Below are positions 20,754-28,598 of a stretch of DNA of 64,000 nucleotides, in pieces. Made by a program: the position numbers and the translations under genes. Below the pieces are notes generated by a model. The model did not search any database. It was given only the letters and a program-made list of their open reading frames with translations, and had not been told where the DNA came from. Every line of letters starts with the position of its first letter. Positions within the stretch are counted from its first letter, which is position 1. This DNA is from Vulcanimicrobiota bacterium (GTDB taxonomy: Bacteria; Vulcanimicrobiota; Vulcanimicrobiia; Vulcanimicrobiales; Vulcanimicrobiaceae), in the NCBI GenBank assembly GCA_003151115.1, contig PLWS01000002.1:186001-250000 (forward strand), written 5' to 3'.

Positions 20754-21628
20754 GCATCTTCTTAGATAAAAATACGAAAGTGATCGTGCAAGGGATCACC
20801 GGCAGCGAAGGTTCGTACCATACGTCGCGCATGCTCGAGTACGGCACGAAGATCGTCGGCGGCGTAACGCCCGGCAAGGGCGGCCAAAAGACCGAGCACG
20901 GGCTCCCCGTTTTCAACACGGTGCGCGATGCGGTCGACGCGACCGGTGCGACGCACACGTGCATTTTCGTTCCGCCGCCGTTTGCGGGGGACGCTCTCTT
21001 CGAAGCCCACGATGCCGGCATTACGTTTGCGGTCTGCATCACCGAGGGAATTCCGGTTCACGACGTGCTACGCGTCGTCGCCACGACGCCCGGCATGCGC
21101 ATCATCGGTCCGAATTGCCCCGGACTCATCTCGCCGGGCAAGTCGCTTATCGGCATCATGCCCGGACACGTATTTAAGGAAGGCAGCGTCGGCCTCGTCT
21201 CGCGTTCGGGGACCCTGACGTACGAGGTCGTCGATCTGCTGACGCGGGCGGGGTATGGCCAGTCGACCTGCGTGGGCATCGGCGGCGACCCCATCATCGG
21301 GACGACCTTCGTGGACTGCCTGCGCGAATTCGCCAACGACCCCCAGACCGAGGCCCTCGTCCTCTGCGGCGAGATCGGGGGGTCGGACGAGGAAGACGCC
21401 GCGGCCTTCATCCGGGAGCATATGGCCGAGATGCCGATCGTGGCTTTCATCGGGGGCCGGAACGCCCCGCCGGGCAAGTCGCTCGGCCACGCCGGGGCCA
21501 TCATTTCAGGCGCCTTCGGGACCGCCCAGAGCAAAATCGCCGCCTTTGAGGCGGCCGGCGTGCCGGTAGCCGACCGGCCCTCCGCCATCCCCGGCCTGCT
21601 AGCCCAGCGGGTACCCGCCGCCGTTTAA
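20750..21628 (+). CDS. sucD: Succinyl-CoA ligase subunit alpha
   Basis: 292 aa. The CoA-binding N-terminus is [29 protein letters not shown] and [13 protein letters not shown] are in the middle. The phosphohistidine loop is [13 protein letters not shown] near residue 245. Length and motifs match the family throughout. It is the second gene of the sucCD pair. The last ~400 bases look more GC-rich and favour C-ending codons. A 146-bp gap with regulatory-looking repeats separates it from the TonB-dependent receptor. Confidence 0.96.
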   Translation: MSIFLDKNTKVIVQGITGSEGSYHTSRMLEYGTKIVGGVTPGKGGQKTEHGLPVFNTVRDAVDATGATHTCIFVPPPFAGDALFEAHDAGITFAVCITEGIPVHDVLRVVATTPGMRIIGPNCPGLISPGKSLIGIMPGHVFKEGSVGLVSRSGTLTYEVVDLLTRAGYGQSTCVGIGGDPIIGTTFVDCLREFANDPQTEALVLCGEIGGSDEEDAAAFIREHMAEMPIVAFIGGRNAPPGKSLGHAGAIISGAFGTAQSKIAAFEAAGVPVADRPSAIPGLLAQRVPAAV

Positions 21629-21651
21629 GGGCCTGCCTCCTTAGGGGATAC

Positions 21652-21671
21652 TCTCAGAGGGTTCTCAGAGG
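21652..21671 (+). promoter_or_regulatory. Two 9-bp direct repeats 11 bp apart upstream of the TonB-dependent receptor
   Basis: TCTCAGAGG occurs at 21652-21660 and again at 21663-21671, exactly one helical turn apart, which is the spacing typical of response-regulator dimers. Downstream, a 10-bp palindrome GACTTAAGTC (21717-21726) sits inside a larger inverted repeat ATGGGC (21708-21713)/GCCCAT (21732-21737) in the presumed 5' leader. No convincing -35/-10 pair could be fixed. The regulator is unknown. Confidence 0.4.
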
Positions 21672-21774
21672 ATTAAGATTCCGTGAAAAGAACCCAAACC
21701 AGGTCGCATGGGCTGCGACTTAAGTCCCTATGCCCATACGACAACTTACAGGCCTCTACAACATAGGAGGAACC

Positions 21775-24700
21775 ATGCCTCGATTCAGATTCCGGCATGC
21801 GTTCGTGGCCGTTTTACTGCTGGTGGCAATGCTTGCCCAGGGAACATGGGCACTGGCGAGCACCACCGGCGGAGTAAGCGGTACGGTAGTGGATACAACG
21901 ACCGGAAGAGCTGTTGCCAACGCAACGGTAACTGCTAATTCCGCGTCTGAAACCGCTACAGTCACGACCGATGGCGGAGGAAACTTCCATTTCCTAACGC
22001 TGGCGCCTGATACGTATACCATCTCGGCAACGAAGAGTGGTTACAACAGCGCGTCTCGTTCGGGCGTTTCGGTCTTCGCAGACCAAACGTTCACACTAAG
22101 TCTCGCGATCACACCGTCACTGACGACAATTGCAAACGTCACGGCCCGGGCGGCCGGAAATTTGGTCAAGCCCGGTACCACGGCCGATATTTATTCGGTC
22201 AATGCCGCGACGCAGCAAGTCGTTTCAGGGTCGGGCGGTGGTTTCAACCTGAACCAAGCGTACTCGGGCATCTATTCTCAACCCGGCGTTACTTCATACA
22301 TCGGTAACTACGGCTGGGGCCAGGTGTTCTATATTCGCGGAAGCGCATATAGCCAAATCGGCTACGAGTTCGACGGCGTTCCGGTGAACCGCGCCTTCGA
22401 TAACTATCAAGCCAACTCGCTCTCGAGCTTGGGACAACAGGAACTGCAAGTCTACACCGGCGGATCGCCTTCGGGCGCATCGTCGGCCACGCTCGGCGGT
22501 TTCATTAACCAAGTCATCAAGACGGGAACCTATCCCGGTTCCGGTACGCTCACGGGCGGCATCGGCGGACCCGGTTTCTACCACTCATTGACGGCAGAAG
22601 CCGGCGGATCCAACCCGAACCGCACGTTCTCGTATTACGTCGGGATCCAAGGTTATAACCAGCACTTCCCCTTCCTCAGCTGGAATAACTTGGGCGGCTT
22701 GGCGACCAACGGTACCAACCAGTACGGTCTCCAAGCGCAGTCCGAAGCGGCCACGCTGCTCGGACAGCTGTTCTATCTCGGAACGCCTCCCGACGCGACC
22801 AGCTATGCCGGCGGCCTCTTCGGGGGCAGTGGCTACGGGCAATTTCTCCAGGGTCCGTTCCCGGCGTGCCAAAACGGCGGCGTCAACGGCGGAATTGCGG
22901 TGGGTTATACCGCTGCAAACCCGGGCCCGCTCAACGGCGCCTGTCAGGGATACGGCCCGTGGAACAGCTCGTACACCAGCAACATCTTCGAGCGTGACAA
23001 CGTAGTCAATCTGCACTTCGCGCTGCCGCACAGAAACGACAGCGGCCGCGACGACATTCAGTTGCTCTACGACAACTCGATGCAATACCAGCTGAACAAC
23101 TCTAGCATCGACCAAAACGGTGGCCTCGCATTCCTCAGCGGCTACCTCAACCAATTCGCTCCGTTCGCGAACGGAACTTGGGTGGGAACCAATGCTGCCG
23201 GATTGTGCGGCTACGAGAACTTCTTCATGCGCGGTTGCGCGCAGACGAATAGTCCGCTCGAATACATCGACTCGAAGATCTTCGCGTCGGGAACGAGTTT
23301 CGGACAGTCCGCCAGCACGGCGATCGTCAACCCGTACCCGTTCCCGAACTCACCGACCAACAGAGCGATCAACAACCCGTTCACGAAATCATTCCCGAGC
23401 GGTTTGCCGACCAATCTGATGGACGGCTACTGGAATAACGTCGGAATCATCAAAGCGCAGTATACGAAGAACATCGGCTCAAATGCTTATGCACGTCTCT
23501 TCGGATACACGTTCTATTCCGACTGGCTCATCAGCGGCCCGGATTGCGCCGCCACGTGTTACTTCGACGGTTTGTTGCAGCCGGGTCTCTTCGGAAACAC
23601 GGCCAACTACGAGCTGGCGACGCACACGCGCGGAGCCGAGTTCCAATTCGCCGATCAGATCAACGCCCAGAACTTGCTGCGCTTCACTGCCAACTACACG
23701 ACGGCTGGCGTCACGCGCTTCAACAACGGGTCGTTCGAGGCGGGCTACACGAGCAGCCGTAACGTTGTGACCAACCTCACAAACGGCGATCCGAATAACC
23801 CGATCTGTTACAGCTACACAACCGGCAACCAGGCCTCGTGTTTCTCGACCTCGACCGCTGGTACGTTCCAAACCCCGACCAATGGCCAGGCGAACAACCC
23901 GTGCGTTCCCGGCTCACCGCTGATTGGCAGTCCCGCTTGCGCAGCGGGAGCCACATGGCAAGTGACCGTGCCGGGCGGACAAGGCACGTACAATACGGTT
24001 CGTCCGGTCTTTACATCGATGGCGCTTGAAGACGAGTTCAAGCCCAACGACAAGCTGGACATCAACCTGGGTCTGCGTTTGGAGAACTATCAGTACAACC
24101 TGACCAACAGCAACACGCCGGAATTCAACTACTGGTTTAATGAAGGCGCTCAGGTGAACTGCTATGACCCCGTGACGCAGCTGCCGATGATCACCCCGCT
24201 GGCTCCGGGACAGCCGGTTCCACCGGGACTGAAGACGACCAATCCCCTCGCCGCGTGCGGCCTAGCGCCCTCGGGCCAGGAAGGTCTGCACCCGGTAGGC
24301 GGCACGAGTCAGTGCGGCAGAATCGTCAATCCAGGAACGGCCGGCCAGTATACGACAACAGACTGCGGAACGCTGCTCTACAGCGCCAACAGTCCGACGG
24401 CGCTGACGCGGCAGATGCTCTCGCCTCGTATCGGGTTCACGTACACGCTGTCTCCGGACGACGTGCTGCGTTTCTCGGCGGGCAAGTTCACGCAACCAAC
24501 CGAAACGGCGTTCGAGCAATATCTCGATCAGTCCGGAAAGCGGGCGGCGGCGTTCAACTTCTCGCAGTTCTGGGGACTGGGCTTCTTCACACCGGCCCAT
24601 AACAACCCGGTTCAGTACTCGAACAACTACGACGGTTCGTGGGAACATCGTTTCCACAACAGCGATGTCACTTTCAAAGTATCGCCCTTCTACCGTGACA

Positions 24701-25821
24701 CGCATAACGAGATCGTCACGCTCGTTCTCGGCCCGGGATTCGTCTCGGGAACGAACGTCGGACACCAGCACTCCTATGGAGTTGAACTCCAAGTGCAAAA
24801 AGGTGATCCGTCACGTGACGGAATCTCGGGAGCGCTCTCGTATACCTATACGAAGGCACTTCTGCAGTACGGCAACCTGCCTAACGGCACCAACGGCATC
24901 GACTACTTGAACAACTACATCAACGCGTTCAACAAGTTGACGTCGGCCGGCGGCGGCTCGCCATGCTACAACACTGCTGCGGTCTACACGACCGGCGGTC
25001 AAGCCGCCGGTGTGGCCTGCCCGGCCAGTTTCGCGGGCAATCCGACGATTATCGTCAACCCGTACTACAACATGAGCCAGCAATCGACGCTGGATCGTAA
25101 CGGCTACTACCCGACCTACCCGAACGAACCGCCGAACGATCCCTTCGATCAAGGCGGGTTCTCGAGCGCGATCGCTCCGAACACGTTCTCGGGCTGGCTC
25201 CAGTACAAGCGCGGCCGATTCGCGATCGCGCCGAACTTCGAACTGGTCGCAGGCGGATACTACGGATCGCCCACCGATACGATGGGCATCGATCCGCGCG
25301 CTTGCGCACAGAACGAAGCCGCGGCAACGACCCCGACCGGCGCGCCAGTCGAACCGGCCACGTCCCCGTACGCAGGCAACTGCGACTACCTGAGCCTAGG
25401 ACCGTCGACGTTCGTGCAAAGCGGACAGCTGGCGATTCCCAATCCCATCACGGGCAAGATGGACGCGGCAGGCGCGTTCCAGCAACCGTGGCAGCTCAAC
25501 ATCGGAGCGCTGCTGAGATATGACGTGTCACCGCGCGTGACCGCCAGCCTCACGCTGTCGAATCTGGTGAACACCTGCTTCGGCGGCAGCAGCACCGCTT
25601 GGTCGAAGGCGTTCGCGCCGAGCCAGTGGGTCTGCGGCTATGCCTCAAACGCGTCATCGTTCATCGGAACGCAACCCGGCGCGGGCTTCTTCTACGGAGC
25701 TGCGGGAACTGATCCGGTCAACGGCACCTCGCCGTACGCGCCGGCCTTCAACTACCCGTTCGCACCGGTATCGGGAGCCATTCCGTTCCAAGCCTATCTG
25801 CAAGTGCAGGTTAAGATCTAA
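21775..25821 (+). CDS. TonB-dependent receptor with N-terminal carboxypeptidase-regulatory-like domain
   Basis: A 1348-aa outer-membrane protein. AGGAGG at 21765-21770 lies 4 nt before the ATG. A signal peptide (VLLLVAMLAQGTWALAS) is followed by a CarboxypepD_reg-like Ig fold at ~30-125 (GTVVDTTTGRAVANATVTA). A plug domain follows at ~140-270 (FYIRGSAYSQIGYEFDGVPV, GGFINQVIKTG). The rest is a long beta-barrel rich in Asn, Tyr and Gly, ending in AYLQVQVKI with the expected aromatic/hydrophobic last strand. Several Cys pairs sit in predicted extracellular loops. Such receptors import siderophores, cobalamin or glycans. The substrate is unknown and no exporter genes are adjacent. Confidence 0.87.
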   Translation: MPRFRFRHAFVAVLLLVAMLAQGTWALASTTGGVSGTVVDTTTGRAVANATVTANSASETATVTTDGGGNFHFLTLAPDTYTISATKSGYNSASRSGVSVFADQTFTLSLAITPSLTTIANVTARAAGNLVKPGTTADIYSVNAATQQVVSGSGGGFNLNQAYSGIYSQPGVTSYIGNYGWGQVFYIRGSAYSQIGYEFDGVPVNRAFDNYQANSLSSLGQQELQVYTGGSPSGASSATLGGFINQVIKTGTYPGSGTLTGGIGGPGFYHSLTAEAGGSNPNRTFSYYVGIQGYNQHFPFLSWNNLGGLATNGTNQYGLQAQSEAATLLGQLFYLGTPPDATSYAGGLFGGSGYGQFLQGPFPACQNGGVNGGIAVGYTAANPGPLNGACQGYGPWNSSYTSNIFERDNVVNLHFALPHRNDSGRDDIQLLYDNSMQYQLNNSSIDQNGGLAFLSGYLNQFAPFANGTWVGTNAAGLCGYENFFMRGCAQTNSPLEYIDSKIFASGTSFGQSASTAIVNPYPFPNSPTNRAINNPFTKSFPSGLPTNLMDGYWNNVGIIKAQYTKNIGSNAYARLFGYTFYSDWLISGPDCAATCYFDGLLQPGLFGNTANYELATHTRGAEFQFADQINAQNLLRFTANYTTAGVTRFNNGSFEAGYTSSRNVVTNLTNGDPNNPICYSYTTGNQASCFSTSTAGTFQTPTNGQANNPCVPGSPLIGSPACAAGATWQVTVPGGQGTYNTVRPVFTSMALEDEFKPNDKLDINLGLRLENYQYNLTNSNTPEFNYWFNEGAQVNCYDPVTQLPMITPLAPGQPVPPGLKTTNPLAACGLAPSGQEGLHPVGGTSQCGRIVNPGTAGQYTTTDCGTLLYSANSPTALTRQMLSPRIGFTYTLSPDDVLRFSAGKFTQPTETAFEQYLDQSGKRAAAFNFSQFWGLGFFTPAHNNPVQYSNNYDGSWEHRFHNSDVTFKVSPFYRDTHNEIVTLVLGPGFVSGTNVGHQHSYGVELQVQKGDPSRDGISGALSYTYTKALLQYGNLPNGTNGIDYLNNYINAFNKLTSAGGGSPCYNTAAVYTTGGQAAGVACPASFAGNPTIIVNPYYNMSQQSTLDRNGYYPTYPNEPPNDPFDQGGFSSAIAPNTFSGWLQYKRGRFAIAPNFELVAGGYYGSPTDTMGIDPRACAQNEAAATTPTGAPVEPATSPYAGNCDYLSLGPSTFVQSGQLAIPNPITGKMDAAGAFQQPWQLNIGALLRYDVSPRVTASLTLSNLVNTCFGGSSTAWSKAFAPSQWVCGYASNASSFIGTQPGAGFFYGAAGTDPVNGTSPYAPAFNYPFAPVSGAIPFQAYLQVQVKI

Positions 25822-25840
25822 CCTCAACACTCCAGGATAG

Positions 25841-25880
25841 AAAGAGAAGCGCCCCTGCGAAAGCAGGGGCGCTTCTCTTT
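25841..25880 (+). terminator. Strong intrinsic terminator after the TonB-dependent receptor
   Basis: A perfect 18-bp stem closed by a GAAA tetraloop: AAAGAGAAGCGCCCCTGC, then GAAA, then its reverse complement. Both flanks carry A or T runs, so it can work in both directions. It begins 19 nt after the receptor stop and isolates this gene from the accessory cassette that follows. Confidence 0.92.
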
Positions 25881-25887
25881 CCTTAGG

Positions 25888-25978
25888 TTGTCATCCTGAG
25901 TTTATCGAAGGACCCGTCGCAGTCCTGAGCGAGCGAAGCGAGTCGAAGGGAGCGCGCACAGCGCGCATATCGAGGGGC
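25888..25978 (+). repeat. REP-like dispersed repeat, left flank of accessory cassette
   Basis: Left module at 25888-25915 (begins TTGTCATCCTGAGTTTATCG) and right module at 25961-25978 (GCGCGCATATCGAGGGGC). Both recur in reverse orientation at 27448-27475 and 27415-27432. Between the modules lies a second, different repeat-like stretch with CCTGAGCGAGCGAAGCGAG, so the central hairpin seen in other copies is replaced or expanded here. Confidence 0.8.
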
Positions 25979-25997
25979 GAAGGGCGAGGGCGTATCT

Positions 25998-26315
25998 TTA
26001 GCCTGACCTTGTTGAGAGGAAACGAGCGGCCGACAATGGTCGAATTTCACGTTTGATGCGCTTCGCCGCTTCGATGCGAGCTAAATCCAGATCGTACTCA
26101 GCCTGTAGCCCAAGCCAAAATTCGGGCGAGGTTCCGAGATAGCGTGACAACCGAAGTGCAGTATCGGCCGTAACCGTTCGCCGGCCGGCGATTATTTCAG
26201 TGATGCGATTCGTCGGAACCCGAAGCGCCTGAGCGAGTTTGTTCGCACTTATTGCCAGGGGCGCCAAAACGTCTTCGCTCAATACTTCGCCGGGATGAAC
26301 AGGTCGTTTAGGCAT
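25998..26315 (-). CDS. higA: HigA family antitoxin (XRE-type DNA-binding)
   Basis: 105 aa with the HigA signature: HPGEVLSEDVLAPL, a helix-turn-helix (ISANKLAQALRVPTNRITEII), AGRRTVTADTALRLSRYLGTSPEFWLGLQ, then a DLDLA tail region. HigA neutralises a RelE-like HigB mRNA interferase and represses its own operon. The expected toxin gene is not intact upstream. Only a short in-frame tail ending THVKIEDYH-stop overlaps the higA ATG as TGATG, resembling a HigB end. This therefore looks like an orphan antitoxin or a decayed pair, inside the cassette bounded by inverted repeats. Confidence 0.85.
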   Translation of the reverse strand: MPKRPVHPGEVLSEDVLAPLAISANKLAQALRVPTNRITEIIAGRRTVTADTALRLSRYLGTSPEFWLGLQAEYDLDLARIEAAKRIKREIRPLSAARFLSTRSG

Positions 26316-26414
26316 CAGTGGTAGTCCTCAATTTTCACATGCGTTGGGCCGACCTGCAAGCGTACAAGGTTCGCTGCCCGACTTCAAGGGCAACTGGCCG
26401 CTAGCGACAAACCG

Positions 26415-26633
26415 ATGTTGCGCATGACGGCGGGCTACTTTTGTGAAGACTGCGAGATCTCGATATGGCCGGCGGCGCCGCGCTCGGAATTGGCGTGGCT
26501 GAAAGATCGCGTTCACGTCGTGCGCGAAGTCGCCAAGCACTCGCAAGGCGGGCTCGACATCTGGATGGCCGACGGCTTGGTGTTTTTGGAAGAGCATCGC
26601 GATCACAGCGTGCTCGTAATGACGAAGGGCTAA
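26415..26633 (+). CDS. Small hypothetical protein
   Basis: 72 aa, not recognised. The composition looks protein-like (GYFCEDCEISIWPAAPRSEL, then a predicted helix, then DIWMADGLVFLEEHRDHSVLVMTKG), unlike the Arg/His-rich minus-strand shadow over the same bases. It has a CxxC pair near the start. No clear ribosome binding site is visible. It overlaps the 3' end of the Uma2 gene by 4 nt, convergently. It might be the residue of a longer gene, since the frame is open upstream of the ATG. Function unknown. Confidence 0.4.
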   Translation: MLRMTAGYFCEDCEISIWPAAPRSELAWLKDRVHVVREVAKHSQGGLDIWMADGLVFLEEHRDHSVLVMTKG

Positions 26634-27166
26634 CGTTCGCCCGGTCTTGCGAAGATATCCGAGACGGCCATCGAGAATTCAGGAAGGGCCCGATGTCGCA
26701 ACATATCGCCACAGTGTAGCATCGAGACCGATCGCGAATCATGCATCGCGACCTCCTTGCGCTCGGGATCGGCGACAACGACAAGATCTGTTCCAGACGC
26801 CAGGTACACGCGAATCTTTTCTTCTACGTCGCGTTTCCGGTCATTGGGTGAAAGAATCTCAACGGCGATGTTGGGGGCGACGGCAGGCATCTGCGCGGCC
26901 TTCTCCTCATCAAAACCGAGTCGATCATAAGAAAGGAACGCCACGTCCGGCACGAGGCTGCGAAACTCTTCACTGGGCGGCGCAATTCGAAACTCCCACT
27001 CGGTTCCGACGCGCCCGACTCCGTTGGTATCCGCCCACGCCATGAGCGCCGCGGCGACGCGCGTCTGTGCATTGGCGTGTTTCGCGGTGGGGCTCACTTT
27101 TTGAACCACTCGGCCGAAGACCCACTCGCTAGCGGGCTTTGTCTGTTGCTCGATGATGGGCTGCAT
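26630..27166 (-). CDS. Uma2 family (DUF820) restriction-endonuclease-fold protein
   Basis: 178 aa. The PD-(D/E)xK-type core of Uma2 proteins is visible: SLVPDVAFLSYDRL gives the first acidic residue, and NIAVEILSPNDRKRDVEEKI gives the ExLSP motif followed by the lysine-bearing helix. LASGTDLVVVADPERKEV is also typical. Uma2 proteins are presumed nucleases of unknown role, common in cyanobacteria and often linked to mobile or defence regions. The ATG at 27166 gives MQPIIEQQ; a longer frame to 27205 is less likely. A 50-aa antitoxin-like gene ends 42 nt upstream on the same strand, suggesting one transcript. Confidence 0.85.
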   Translation of the reverse strand: MQPIIEQQTKPASEWVFGRVVQKVSPTAKHANAQTRVAAALMAWADTNGVGRVGTEWEFRIAPPSEEFRSLVPDVAFLSYDRLGFDEEKAAQMPAVAPNIAVEILSPNDRKRDVEEKIRVYLASGTDLVVVADPERKEVAMHDSRSVSMLHCGDMLRHRALPEFSMAVSDIFARPGER

Positions 27167-27208
27167 GCCACATAAGCATATCACGCGCAAGGGCTTCGGC
27201 CGCAAGCC

Positions 27209-27361
27209 CTACCATTCCAGTTGCGCGTCATCCTCGTTGGGAAACTCGGGCCAAATCAAGGCATCTTCCCCAGCGGCGGCGATCTTGCGCGACGCTTCGG
27301 CCCAGCCTTCGCGCACCGCGCGAATAGGCTTTCGAGTGATGGCGTCCTTATCAGGTTCCAT
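27209..27361 (-). CDS. 50-aa protein resembling the C-terminal tail of MazE/AbrB-type antitoxins
   Basis: The frame reads MEPDKDAITRKPIRAVREGW, continues AEASRKIAAAGEDALIWPEF and ends in QLEW-stop. The pattern (basic-R-x-GW-x-E-A, AxxGEDALI, acidic stretch, EW end) is the one seen at the toxin-binding end of many small antitoxins, whose N-terminal swapped-hairpin DNA-binding domain is absent here. It lies 42 nt upstream of the Uma2 gene on the same strand. I infer it could inhibit or partner the nuclease. The homology is by eye and needs a profile search. Confidence 0.6.
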   Translation of the reverse strand: MEPDKDAITRKPIRAVREGWAEASRKIAAAGEDALIWPEFPNEDDAQLEW

Positions 27362-27414
27362 ATCCACCACGCAATTCTAACAAAAAAGACCGCGCTTGCG
27401 GCCTTTAAATGTTT

Positions 27415-27475
27415 GCCCCTCGATATGCGCGCTTCGCGCGCTACTCGGGGTCCTTCGATAAACTCAGGATGACAA
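27415..27475 (-). repeat. REP-like dispersed repeat, right flank of accessory cassette
   Basis: Carries both modules of the repeat as reverse complement: GCCCCTCGATATGCGCGC at 27415-27432 and the 28-bp TGTCATCCTGAG-type module at 27448-27475. Between them is a compact hairpin (GCGCGC-TTCG-CGCGC). It forms an inverted pair with the copy at 25888-25978 and ends 9 bp before the stop of the LysM gene. Confidence 0.82.
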
Positions 27476-27483
27476 TATGACGG

Positions 27484-27765
27484 TTACAGCGGGACGCGGA
27501 GGCGCTGTCCCGGGATAATCGGCGCGCTGCCGAGGTGATTCACTTCGGCGATGCGGTCGATCGTGTCTTGGATGTCGGCGCTGCGCGTGGTGTGCGTCGC
27601 GGCGATGGCCCAGAGCGTGTCGCCTGGTTGGACAACTACGGTCGCATAGCGTTGGGCGCCGGCGGCGTAGAGATGCATGCTGGAGAGGGCCGGTACGGTG
27701 ACCATGAGACTCAGCGCCGCCAGCATGATGGCCGGCATGAGGGTGAATCGTCTGCGCTTGATCAT
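27484..27765 (-). CDS. YneA-like cell-division suppressor (membrane-anchored LysM protein)
   Basis: 93 aa: a basic start, one membrane helix (MPAIMLAALSLMVTVPAL), then a single LysM domain (ATVVVQPGDTLWAIAATH through IIPGQRLRVPL). In Bacillus, YneA has this architecture, is divergent from lexA and halts septation during the SOS response. Here the gene is likewise divergent from lexA, and three SOS-type boxes lie in the shared intergenic region. A GAGGAGAGG Shine-Dalgarno precedes the ATG. Orthology is inferred from architecture and position rather than strong sequence identity. Confidence 0.8.
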   Translation of the reverse strand: MIKRRRFTLMPAIMLAALSLMVTVPALSSMHLYAAGAQRYATVVVQPGDTLWAIAATHTTRSADIQDTIDRIAEVNHLGSAPIIPGQRLRVPL

Positions 27766-27794
27766 GGAACCTCTCCTCGCTCTCTATGTTGTGC

Positions 27795-27808
27795 CGAACG
27801 GGCGTTCG
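27795..27808. promoter_or_regulatory. SOS box 1 (LexA operator) near the YneA-like gene
   Basis: CGAACGGGCGTTCG is a perfect match to the Gram-positive type LexA site CGAACRNRYGTTYG. It lies 30 nt upstream of the YneA-like start codon and would repress that gene. Confidence 0.88.
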
Positions 27809-27834
27809 CGAACTAGTGTACCCATATTTTGTGG

Positions 27835-27848
27835 CAAACGCCTGTTCG
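27835..27848. promoter_or_regulatory. SOS box 2 (near-consensus)
   Basis: CAAACGCCTGTTCG differs from the consensus at two positions. It starts 40 bp after box 1 and falls between a weak TTGTGG and TAGATT that could serve as -35/-10 for lexA. Confidence 0.6.
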
Positions 27849-27894
27849 TCCCCTAGATTTTATCACATCCGCTTGCTTGGGTGTCAATGGCCTT

Positions 27895-27908
27895 CGAACG
27901 TATGTTTG
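27895..27908. promoter_or_regulatory. SOS box 3 on the lexA side
   Basis: CGAACGTATGTTTG matches CGAACRNRYGTTYG at every position. It lies 87 bp upstream of the chosen lexA start and 100 bp from box 1, consistent with LexA autoregulation. Confidence 0.85.
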
Positions 27909-27995
27909 CCTTGATTTCGGATTTATGGTACGTTTGTAGCCGGCCCTAGTGCCATATGTATGGCATTTTGCTTTTGGGTCATGGGGGCTTTTGGC

Positions 27996-28598
27996 ATGGA
28001 GGGAGCAACCGAGCGCCAGCGGCGCATCCTGGAAGTCATCGAAGAGTTTCGGGCCGAGCGGGGCTACCCGCCGTCGGTCCGTGAGATCGGCGAGCGGGTC
28101 GGCCTGTCGTCCTCGTCGACAATTCACGCCCACCTGAAGACACTCGAGCGCAGGGGCTATATCACGCGCGATCCCACGAAGCCGCGCGCGCTGCGCAGCG
28201 AGACGTCACCCAATCCGCCCGATAGCGTGGTCATGCCGATCATCGGCCGCGTTGCGGCGGGCGTTCCAATCACCGCTCAGGAGAACATTGAAGGCGAGTT
28301 TGTGCTGCCCGCCTCGTTCGCGCCGCGCGCATCCAGCGCGTTTATGCTGCGCGTAAAAGGCGACTCGATGGTTGGGGCGGCAATCCTGGACGGGGATTTG
28401 ATTTTGGTCCGTCCACAGCCCGACGCCGAAAATGGTGAGATCGTGGTGGCCATGGTCGATGACGAAGCGACGGTAAAACGCTTCTATAAGGAAGACGGGC
28501 GCATTCGTTTGCAGCCGGAGAATCCGGAGATGGCGCCAATCTTCTCGAGCGATGTCACCGTCGTCGGACGCGTCGAAGCCGTCGTCCGTAAGATCTAA
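27996..28598 (+). CDS. lexA: LexA repressor
   Basis: 200 aa from the ATG at 27996, which has GGGGG 8 nt upstream; an in-frame ATG at 27981 adds five residues. The winged helix-turn-helix at 1-70 (YPPSVREIGERVGLSSSSTI) binds SOS boxes. The self-cleavage site A88-G89 (GRVAAGV), catalytic S124 (KGDSMVG) and K161 (ATVKRFY) are all present. RecA-stimulated cleavage derepresses the SOS genes, including the divergent YneA-like gene and probably lexA itself. The stop abuts the PTS-like frame. Confidence 0.97.
   Translation: MEGATERQRRILEVIEEFRAERGYPPSVREIGERVGLSSSSTIHAHLKTLERRGYITRDPTKPRALRSETSPNPPDSVVMPIIGRVAAGVPITAQENIEGEFVLPASFAPRASSAFMLRVKGDSMVGAAILDGDLILVRPQPDAENGEIVVAMVDDEATVKRFYKEDGRIRLQPENPEMAPIFSSDVTVVGRVEAVVRKI

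Noticed and set aside
27153-27380. 75-aa plus-strand frame
   Set aside because: It lies opposite the 50-aa MazE-tail-like gene, and its Ser/Arg-rich composition marks it as a shadow.
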